From: Candidatus Aenigmarchaeota archaeon CG_4_9_14_3_um_filter_37_18 | GTDB taxonomy: Archaea; Aenigmatarchaeota; Aenigmatarchaeia; CG10238-14 | DNA: 16,820 nucleotides | Assembly (NCBI GenBank): GCA_002789635.1 | Contig: PFTQ01000030.1 | Coordinates: 1 to 16,820 of the forward strand | Direction of reading: 5' to 3' | Shown here: piece after piece, positions 1 to 5,854 of the stretch | Numbering within the stretch: position 1 is the first letter of the stretch | How the letters are laid out: each line of letters opens with the position of its first letter | Position numbers and translations under genes: made by a program | The notes under the pieces: generated by a model | What the model saw: only the letters and a program-made list of their open reading frames with translations | What the model was told of the DNA's origin: nothing | Databases searched by the model: none

Positions 1-1195
1 CGATTATCGCGATCATCACTCTACTTGTGGCTATTCCTGTGTTGTTGAGTGTGTGGACAAATCCTGCTGCTGGCTGCCCCTCTTTCTCCTTGAATTTGAT
101 GTTCAACCTCCGAGCCTGAAAGTCAGTGCAGTTTGAATTAGACCCAACTTCCCTGAACTCCCCGTCAGCCATCCATATATCAGTGTCATACTTCTTTGAT
201 GCAATTACTCCAATATCCCCTGTGCAGACATTAACCACTCTATAAGCTAACCCCAGTTCCTTGAAAATATCTTCCGTGTTCTTCTGGAGCTCTTCATGCA
301 TTATCCAAGAATCATCAGGATGGCAAAAGATGAACTGCTCCACCTTATGGAACTGGTGCATCCTAAACAAACCTTTAGTGTATTTCCCGTGGGAGCCAAT
401 TTCCTTCCTGAAGCAAGGGCTTAGCCCGCATAATTTGATCGGCAGATAATCCTTTTCAATAACCTCGTCCATAAACATAGCAGCCATAGGATGCTCGCTG
501 GTAGCAATCAGGTATAAATCCTCGCCTTCAATCTTGTACATTACATTTTCAAAGTCTTCCAGATCAGTCACGCCTTCGTAAGGTTCTCTTCTCATCATAT
601 ATGGCGGTATAACTAAGGCAAATCCCCTCTTCCTTAGAAAATCTATTGTAAACCTCTGAAGGGCTAGGTCAAGCAAAGCAAGCTCATCTATCTCAAAAAA
701 GAATCCCATTCCAGATATTTTAGCGGCTCTTTCAGAGTCAATTAATTCCAATGACTCAAGTATCTCCTGGTGGTTCTTTGGCTTAAAGTCAAATTTCGGT
801 ATTTTTCCCCATCTTCTTATTTCGATGTTGTCTTTCTCATCTTTCCCAAAAGGCACAGTACCATGAAGCAGATTTGGCAGGCCCAATAGCTTTTTTCTTA
901 CATTCTCTCTGAGCTCAATTTCCTTTTCTTCCAACTCCTTGATTTTTTTAGGCAGTTGTTGCGTTTCCCTTATCTGGTCTCTGATATCCTGACCTTCCTT
1001 TTTCATTTTGGCTATTTCCAGATTAATCTCATTCTTTCTTTTTCTGGAGCTGTTTAATTCCTGAAAGACATCCCTCCACGCTTTATCAAATTTTATCACA
1101 TAATCCAGCCTTTTAATCAGCTCAGGATTCTGGCGTTTTTCAAGGTTTTCCCTAACTGTTTTTGAGTCTTCACGGATCAGTTTTATATCAAGCAT
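1..1195 (-). CDS. serS: Seryl-tRNA synthetase, C-terminus cut by window edge
   Basis: Charges tRNA-Ser with serine in the cytoplasm (class II aminoacyl-tRNA synthetase). About 398 residues are visible from the ATG at 1195. The N-terminal ~105 residues are the helical tRNA-binding arm, with a charged coiled coil (KKIKELEEKEIELREN). The catalytic core follows, with class II motif 2 (FRKEIGSHGKYTKGLFRMHQF region, F-R-x-E) and, at the window edge, motif 3 (GIATSRVMIAI) holding the conserved Arg. It is the common bacterial/archaeal SerRS type, not the rare methanogen type. Only the last ~25-30 residues should be missing, beyond position 1. It is the first gene of its transcript here: 127 nt separate it from the cupin gene upstream on the same strand, and GATGATTT lies just before the ATG as a modest ribosome site. 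Confidence 0.96.
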   Translation of the reverse strand, partial: MLDIKLIREDSKTVRENLEKRQNPELIKRLDYVIKFDKAWRDVFQELNSSRKRKNEINLEIAKMKKEGQDIRDQIRETQQLPKKIKELEEKEIELRENVRKKLLGLPNLLHGTVPFGKDEKDNIEIRRWGKIPKFDFKPKNHQEILESLELIDSERAAKISGMGFFFEIDELALLDLALQRFTIDFLRKRGFALVIPPYMMRREPYEGVTDLEDFENVMYKIEGEDLYLIATSEHPMAAMFMDEVIEKDYLPIKLCGLSPCFRKEIGSHGKYTKGLFRMHQFHKVEQFIFCHPDDSWIMHEELQKNTEDIFKELGLAYRVVNVCTGDIGVIASKKYDTDIWMADGEFREVGSNSNCTDFQARRLNIKFKEKEGQPAAGFVHTLNNTGIATSRVMIAII

Positions 1196-1322
1196 GTGAA
1201 ATCATCTCTTTAATTTTAGTGATTTTGTCAATAAAAAGAATATGAACTAAGCAAAAATCAAGAACAAGACGGGTCAAATGAATTGGCACGGCATCACTTC
1301 AGTATTTGGCAGCTAAATCTTC

Positions 1323-1634
1323 CTATTCATTGAACAGCAATAGCAAAAAACTTGTGTTCTTCTCGGCTTTTATTGAATGGACAGCGTTCTTGCCCATAAA
1401 AATAGAGGCTCCTGGGAGCATAGCAATATTCATGCCTTCCAGATTAAATACACCTTTCCCCTCGATTACAAATACAAACCCTTCTTTAGTTGATGTATGC
1501 TCAGATATTTCTGTCCCTGCTCCCATGCAGAATAGCGTCGCATCCCGAGTAGTTTTTCTAGCTAACTGTTTGCTTATTATACCATTTTCAGTATAACTGA
1601 CGAGGTCTTTAATGTTTTTTAACTCTTCTGACAT
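1323..1634 (-). CDS. Small single-domain cupin protein
   Basis: A 103-residue beta-barrel cupin of unknown substrate. Motif 1 spans about residues 40-61 (GTEISEHTSTKEGFVFVIEG), with His46 and a following acidic residue, but Ser48 replaces the second His of the usual HxH pair. Motif 2 is around residues 74-87 (PGASIFMGKNAVHS), with the Gly-Asn-His signature and His86. Metal binding may therefore be altered. I chose the ATG at 1634 rather than the GTG at 1643 because AAGTGAT, a Shine-Dalgarno-like motif, sits four bases before the ATG and overlaps that GTG. It is divergent from scpB across a 76-nt AT-rich gap, so the two may share a promoter region. Small cupins of this size act as isomerases, dioxygenases or ligand sensors; nothing here decides which. 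Confidence 0.85.
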   Translation of the reverse strand: MSEELKNIKDLVSYTENGIISKQLARKTTRDATLFCMGAGTEISEHTSTKEGFVFVIEGKGVFNLEGMNIAMLPGASIFMGKNAVHSIKAEKNTSFLLLLFNE

Positions 1635-1719
1635 TTTTATCACTTTCTTTTATTCATTTTAGGAATTAATTTATTAATTTTATTATTCTTTTAATACTAT
1701 AATATCTGAAGGTGTTAAC

Positions 1720-2307
1720 TTGGAAAAAGACAAAAAAGCCCTGCTGGAAGCAGCATTATTCATGTCTCCAGATCCTGTTACGCTTAATACTCTCTTAAAA
1801 ATCAGCGGCATTGAGTCGAGGAAAGAGATAAAAGACCTTTTAGACCAGATAAAACAGGAGCATGAAGTAGATACAAAGGGAATAGAATTAGCAATAACGC
1901 AAGAGGGATACCAGTTCAAGGTAAAAGACAGCTACATAGGCCAAGTCTCCTCATTAACGCCGCATTCTGACCTTACTGATGGAATGCTAAGGACTTTAGG
2001 CCTTGTAGCTCTAAGGCAGCCCATGGCGCAGTCGCAAATAGTTAAAATACAGGGAAACAAAACATATGGATATATACAAAAATTAGAGAAAAAAGGCCTG
2101 ATAACAACAGAAAAAGTTGGAAGGACAAAAGTGCTAAGAACAACAAAAGAGTTCGAAAGATATTTTGGCAAAAGCTTAAATGATATACAGGAGAATTTAA
2201 GGTTAGTGATTGGTGATGAAGCAGATCAGCAGCTTGGAACTGAAGTTCCTGATGAAGGGCTTGAAGAAGATTCAGGAATCGAAAATACAGAAGATCAAGC
2301 AGGTTAA
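1720..2307 (+). CDS. scpB: Segregation and condensation protein B (ScpB)
   Basis: ScpB dimers bind the kleisin ScpA and complete the SMC condensin that compacts and segregates chromosomes. This 195-residue product begins LLEAALFMSPDPVTLNTLLK, the typical start of the first winged helix. Residues about 85-155 form the second winged helix, with LRTLGLVALRQPMAQSQIVK and YIQKLEKKGLITTEK. Length fits the family. The start is TTG at 1720, backed by AAGGTGTT at 1709-1716. The last 30 residues are an acidic tail (DEGLEEDSGIENTEDQAG) that lies inside the coding region of the next gene in another frame. No scpA or smc is in the window; they must be elsewhere. It probably shares a transcript with the NEMF gene. 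Confidence 0.9.
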   Translation: MEKDKKALLEAALFMSPDPVTLNTLLKISGIESRKEIKDLLDQIKQEHEVDTKGIELAITQEGYQFKVKDSYIGQVSSLTPHSDLTDGMLRTLGLVALRQPMAQSQIVKIQGNKTYGYIQKLEKKGLITTEKVGRTKVLRTTKEFERYFGKSLNDIQENLRLVIGDEADQQLGTEVPDEGLEEDSGIENTEDQAG

Positions 2308-3928
2308 AGATGCTTATTCTTTTGAACTCTATAAAGACAAGGGTAAGATATATCTTATAATCATCCCAGACAAGGGTTTATTCCTGGCAGAAAAGAATTA
2401 TGAGGGCGGGCCGAAAGATGACTTCTGCAATATTCTTAGGAAGCATCTAACCAATCAAATCATTGAGAGCATTGGGCAGCACAGCTTCGATAGGGTGATT
2501 GAGATCACAACCAGTGATTATAGGCTGATGATAGAGATTTTCGGCAGAGGAAACATAATCCTTGTAAACAAACCCGATAAAAAGATCATCCGTGCAATAG
2601 AGATGCGTTCATGGGCTACTAGGAAGATTAGGTCAAACCAAGATTATGACTATCCCCCGTTATCAATCAATCCATTCACACTCAATGTTGAAGATGTTCG
2701 ATTCTACCTAGGCCAGAAGGAACTCGTGAAAACTCTTGCCAAAGATTTTGGTTTTGGTTCTGAGTTCGCAGAGAAAATTTGCGAGAAAATTGGGTTAGAT
2801 AAAAATTCTAAGGAAAAAAAGGACGCTGATAGAATTCACACATTCCTGAAAGGAATAGATAAAGAGTTTTCTGATCTAGAGAATATCAATCAACAAATTG
2901 AGGAAGAATTTGAAAAACATCTCAAGGAAATAGATCTGTTCAGAAGCGATGTTCATGACAAGATAGAAGCAATAAAAAAATTACAAGAAAAGAAACTGGA
3001 GGAATTTGTCAGGATGGAAAATACTTATCGAATATACGCCGAATCAATCTACGACAGCTACCCGATTTTTGACAATAAACTCACAAGACTGAGGGAGTTG
3101 CAAAATCAAGGCCTATCTAAAGAAGAAATAGAAGAAAGGATTGAAGTGAAATTCCTTCCAGACAAAACTGAAGTCCTGATCAAAGGTGTGCCGATAAACT
3201 ACAAAAAATCCTTGGAAGAAAATGCAAACAGATACTACAATCTTGCGAAGAAGATGAAGTCGAAGATAGAAGGGCTTGGAAAATCATCAAATAAAATCGA
3301 AGAAAAAAGAATGAAAGAAGAAAAAAAAGCGGAGAAAACAGAAAAAAAAACAAGCCAATGGTATGACCAATTTAGATGGTTCTACTCATCGGATGGATTC
3401 TTGGTTGTCTCTGGGAAAGATGCTAAAACTAATGAAAGGCTGATCAGGAAGCACATGAAAGAAGGCGATCTAGTCTTCCACACAGATATCACAGGTTCTC
3501 CATTTACGCTTGTCAAAAACCCGGATAAAAAAGAAATACCACAATCAACTATTCAGGAAGCAGCTGAGTTTTGCGGAAGTTATTCCAAGGCATGGAAAAT
3601 CGGGATTTCTTTGGTTGACGTCTACTATATTAAGCCAGATCAGGTCAAGAAGGAAGGCGGGCTCCCGCAGGGAAGCTTTATGATTTACGGGAAGAGGGGA
3701 TGGATTAGGCAGATTCCTGTGAGGATTGCTGTTGGAAACAAGGGTGAAGAATTGGTTTATGGTTCGTTTAGTTTGGTTAAGAAAGTTTGTGATTCTTGGG
3801 TTGAGATCAGCCCTGGGGAGAGTTCGGTTAAAGAAATACATGGCAAGATTAAAAGCAAAATTAGCGTTAGTTTAGACCAGCTTCAGAGGATTATTCCTTA
3901 TGGCAAAGGGGAAATAAATTCTAATTGA
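2216..3928 (+). CDS. NEMF/Rqc2/RqcH-family ribosome quality control protein (NFACT)
   Basis: The family binds stalled large ribosomal subunits carrying peptidyl-tRNA and, in bacteria and eukaryotes, drives tail addition to the stuck chain. The product has 570 residues. NFACT-N begins MKQISSLELKFLMKGLKK and carries the family Asp-Arg pair (FDRVIEI, D92-R93) and RLMIEIFGRGNIILVN. A helix-hairpin-helix stretch follows (about 170-195). Long charged coiled coils lie at about 205-260 and 320-378. The NFACT-R RNA-binding domain spans about 382-500 (WYDQFRWFYSSDGFLVVSGKD, then DLVFHTDITGSPF). The ATG at 2216 was chosen over the TTG at 2210 and GTG at 2213 because the family N-terminus begins there and AGTGAT ends six bases upstream. 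It lacks the long C-terminal extension of eukaryotic NEMF, as expected for an archaeal form. The first 92 nt overlap scpB. Confidence 0.93.
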   Translation: MKQISSLELKFLMKGLKKIQESKIQKIKQVKDAYSFELYKDKGKIYLIIIPDKGLFLAEKNYEGGPKDDFCNILRKHLTNQIIESIGQHSFDRVIEITTSDYRLMIEIFGRGNIILVNKPDKKIIRAIEMRSWATRKIRSNQDYDYPPLSINPFTLNVEDVRFYLGQKELVKTLAKDFGFGSEFAEKICEKIGLDKNSKEKKDADRIHTFLKGIDKEFSDLENINQQIEEEFEKHLKEIDLFRSDVHDKIEAIKKLQEKKLEEFVRMENTYRIYAESIYDSYPIFDNKLTRLRELQNQGLSKEEIEERIEVKFLPDKTEVLIKGVPINYKKSLEENANRYYNLAKKMKSKIEGLGKSSNKIEEKRMKEEKKAEKTEKKTSQWYDQFRWFYSSDGFLVVSGKDAKTNERLIRKHMKEGDLVFHTDITGSPFTLVKNPDKKEIPQSTIQEAAEFCGSYSKAWKIGISLVDVYYIKPDQVKKEGGLPQGSFMIYGKRGWIRQIPVRIAVGNKGEELVYGSFSLVKKVCDSWVEISPGESSVKEIHGKIKSKISVSLDQLQRIIPYGKGEINSN

Positions 3929-4076
3929 TCTTTTCGATTTCGCATTTTCCGCAAGCCAAGCATCCTTTAATATGATCAGCACAGAAAGACACTTTCATAG
4001 AATTTTTTTCAGATGTTAAAACTATGTATTCGGCAGGTTTATTGCAGGCAATCCAGTTGTAAGGATTGTCAATCAT
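3921..4076 (-). CDS. 51-residue Cys-rich miniprotein, unknown
   Basis: An unrecognised small ORF read from ATG 4076 to TAG 3921. The sequence begins MIDNPYNWIACNKPAEYIVL and ends with FCADHIKGCLACGKCEIEK. Ligand-type residues are C11, C32, H35, C39, C42 and C45. The CLACGKC run looks like half of a ferredoxin-type cluster motif or a zinc knuckle, but no full four-ligand family pattern can be claimed. Support for coding: GGTGG lies five bases before the ATG, composition is protein-like, the ORF closes exactly against the end of the convergent NEMF gene (8-nt overlap), and a perfect palindrome lies just upstream. It sits 70 nt downstream of nth on the same strand, so it could be co-transcribed or have its own regulated promoter. 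Confidence 0.6.
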   Translation of the reverse strand: MIDNPYNWIACNKPAEYIVLTSEKNSMKVSFCADHIKGCLACGKCEIEKIN

Positions 4077-4090
4077 ATCTTCCACCAGAG

Positions 4091-4109
4091 AATATAACAG
4101 TGTTATATT
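4091..4109. promoter_or_regulatory. Perfect 19-bp palindrome, candidate operator
   Basis: AATATAACA, one central base, then TGTTATATT: nine bases mirrored exactly. It ends 14 nt before the ATG of the 51-residue Cys-rich protein and 41 nt after the nth stop. A T-rich box (TTTTTAAG on the minus strand, about 4128-4136) lies where a TATA element would place the transcription start at or near the palindrome. This fits an operator for a dimeric repressor. No T run follows on either strand, which argues against a terminator. Confidence 0.5.
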
Positions 4110-4146
4110 TTAGGAAATCGGGCTTAAAAAGATTTGTATTTTGAAA

Positions 4147-4776
4147 TCACTTTTTCATTATCTTAGGACAATATTTCACAACAGAGCATCTCTCACAATA
4201 AGCTCGGCGGGTAGTGCACACTCTTTTTCCATGTTCAACGAATAAAGCATTAATAGAATTGCGTTTATCTTTAGGGACAAACTGATGCAATTTTTTCCTG
4301 ACAACCTCGGGTTTATCTTTCCAGTCGGCGATGCCTAGTCTTTTGGCGATTACTTCAACATGCACATCCACTGGAATAACTCCTTCATTGAACGCAAAGC
4401 ACAATACGCAATCCGCAGTCTTTCCGCCAACACCAGGGAGCCTCATCAATTCTTCCCTACCTCTCGGGACTTTACCGCCATACTTTTCGACAAGTATTCT
4501 CGACAATTCCTTGATCTTCTTCGCTTTCTGATTGTAAAACCCAACAGGATAAATGATCTTTGCAATTTCTTTTTCTGACAGCTCCAGCATTTTCTCAGGG
4601 GTATTAGCTTTCTTCATTAGCTCTTTGTTTCTTGGCCAGGTAACTTCATCTTTTGTTCTTTGCGATAGCACTGTTCCGACAAGGACTTCGTAAGCATTGC
4701 CACGGTTGGAGTAGCCTGAGATATCATACTCTTTTTGTAGAATATCTATTATTTTTTGGATTGCGGTTTTGTCCAT
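4147..4776 (-). CDS. nth: Endonuclease III (DNA glycosylase/AP lyase)
   Basis: Removes oxidised pyrimidines and nicks the resulting abasic site in base excision repair. The product has 209 residues, the normal length. The helix-hairpin-helix is LPGVGGKTAD (113-122), with catalytic Lys119. The catalytic Asp is D137 in PVDVHV. The C-terminal iron-sulfur loop has C187-x6-C194-x2-C197-x5-C203, exactly the Nth [4Fe-4S] spacing. LSQRTKDE is the archaeal-type version of the substrate-pocket region. The start at 4776 gives the expected N-terminus. No strong Shine-Dalgarno is seen. A short inverted repeat, TTGATT/AATCAA with a 2-base spacer, sits at 4786-4799, ten bases upstream, and could be promoter or operator sequence. 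The gene is monocistronic or heads the Cys-rich miniprotein. Confidence 0.95.
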   Translation of the reverse strand: MDKTAIQKIIDILQKEYDISGYSNRGNAYEVLVGTVLSQRTKDEVTWPRNKELMKKANTPEKMLELSEKEIAKIIYPVGFYNQKAKKIKELSRILVEKYGGKVPRGREELMRLPGVGGKTADCVLCFAFNEGVIPVDVHVEVIAKRLGIADWKDKPEVVRKKLHQFVPKDKRNSINALFVEHGKRVCTTRRAYCERCSVVKYCPKIMKK

Positions 4777-4904
4777 AAAAGAAACTTGATTTTAATCAAT
4801 AAACACTTTCCCCAATAGAATCAGTATTTTTATGCAGGTTTGAAAAGTAGCATATCCGAAAATTCTTATTTCATTCCTTGAATTAAAAACCAAAATAGTG
4901 CTCA

Positions 4905-5693
4905 CTAGAATTTGCTCATTTCAATCGCTTTTTCAATCAACTGAACATTCAATCCCTGCTCTATTAAGGAATCTTTTATTCCGGCAATGTCATATCCTTG
5001 GGAAACATTTTGTTTTACATAAGCAACAATCTTGCTCAGCTTTTCCTCTTCAGTCATATGCACATTAGGATGAGGTTCCTGTGGACTTTCAGAAACTTGC
5101 GGTCTTTGAGTTTTTTCTGGATGGGTTCCAGCAGACTCTTCAGCTTTTCTGCCCCCGCCTGACCAGGCAAGAATCCCCATCAACACTATATTTACGATTG
5201 GTATTAACGCGATTAAAATTCCCCACCACTTTGGTTTTCCCCTTGCTTCTGAAATCTTCATCCACCAGACAATAAAAATAATTAAAACTGGAATTAAGAT
5301 CAGGAGGTTAATTAAGCTTGGCAGGCTAATAAAAAACGGCACAACTATTTCCGCAACTATTATTAGAATGAAAGCAATAGCAGTCCATACAGGAACCTTT
5401 CCGATTCTCGCCATTAAAACATAATTAAGGAAAGGCACCCATGCAAACCATGGATTTTCAGTGTTGGTCTTTTTTGCAATTGCTGACAGCACAAGCGCTG
5501 AATATATGTAAATGATAAGAAAAGGAATTATTAGGATTAGGCCAATCACTCCAAGAATCAGACCGAACATACCCAATGCCCCTGCTGTACTTAAGCCATC
5601 ACCTGGGGATATGACTAAATCTTCCTGGGAAAGAACGGGCTGAAACACTAACATCAATGATAAGGCAATAACCAATCCTGACAGGCTTTTCAT
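4905..5693 (-). CDS. Multi-pass membrane protein with cytoplasmic helical tail
   Basis: A 262-residue protein of unknown role. Residues 1-22 look like a signal peptide (SLMLVFQPVLSQ). Long hydrophobic segments follow at about 38-72, 103-122, 126-146 and 156-176. The turn NPWFAWVPFLNYVLMA and the later PKWWGILIALIPIVNIVL form the repeated W-P-x-x-N pattern known from DUF5684-like membrane proteins. A Pro/Glu/Ser-rich linker (about 180-212) leads to a 50-residue helical tail (EEEKLSKIVAYVKQNVSQGY, then IKDSLIEQGLNVQLIEKAIE), a module I have seen at the ends of many DPANN and CPR membrane proteins. TTTTATAAAG (minus strand, 5726-5735) is a good TATA box, and AAGTGA lies four bases before the ATG. 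It is divergent from the helicase. Confidence 0.8.
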   Translation of the reverse strand: MKSLSGLVIALSLMLVFQPVLSQEDLVISPGDGLSTAGALGMFGLILGVIGLILIIPFLIIYIYSALVLSAIAKKTNTENPWFAWVPFLNYVLMARIGKVPVWTAIAFILIIVAEIVVPFFISLPSLINLLILIPVLIIFIVWWMKISEARGKPKWWGILIALIPIVNIVLMGILAWSGGGRKAEESAGTHPEKTQRPQVSESPQEPHPNVHMTEEEKLSKIVAYVKQNVSQGYDIAGIKDSLIEQGLNVQLIEKAIEMSKF

Positions 5694-5725
5694 ACTTTCA
5701 CTTGCTAATTAATTGGAATATTCTT

Positions 5726-5735
5726 CTTTATAAAA
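5726..5735 (-). promoter_or_regulatory. TATA-like box for the membrane protein gene
   Basis: TTTTATAAAG on the minus strand, centred about 37 nt before the ATG at 5693. This would place transcription start about 12 nt upstream of the ATG, a short leader still carrying the AAGTGA ribosome site. Confidence 0.5.
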
Positions 5736-5782
5736 TAATCCCAGCCTAAAAGATTAAATACATTCACCAACAATTATTAGAC

Positions 5783-5841
5783 GTTCTGTTTACACTTATA
5801 TGAAGATTAGAACGAACATCAATACTATTCTGTTCTGTTTA
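5783..5841 (+). promoter_or_regulatory. Helicase promoter region with direct repeat GTTCTGTTTA
   Basis: An exact 10-base direct repeat, GTTCTGTTTA, occurs at 5783-5792 and 5832-5841. A TATA-like CTTATATG (5795-5802) lies between the copies. TTAGAACGAAC (5806-5816) resembles an inverted partial copy (GTTCGTTCTAA). The second copy runs straight into the ribosome site GAGGT (5842-5846), eight bases before the helicase ATG. The repeats bracket the expected transcription start, which suggests regulation, but this is inferred from position only. Confidence 0.4.
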
Positions 5842-5854
5842 GAGGTAGATTTCT

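Noticed and set aside
1306..1596. 96-residue plus-strand ORF over the cupin gene
   Set aside because: The minus strand shows clear cupin motifs and a ribosome site; the plus frame shows neither.
1662..1677. AATTAA/TTAATT inverted repeat between cupin and scpB
   Set aside because: Short and made only of A and T in an AT-rich gap; chance occurrence is likely.
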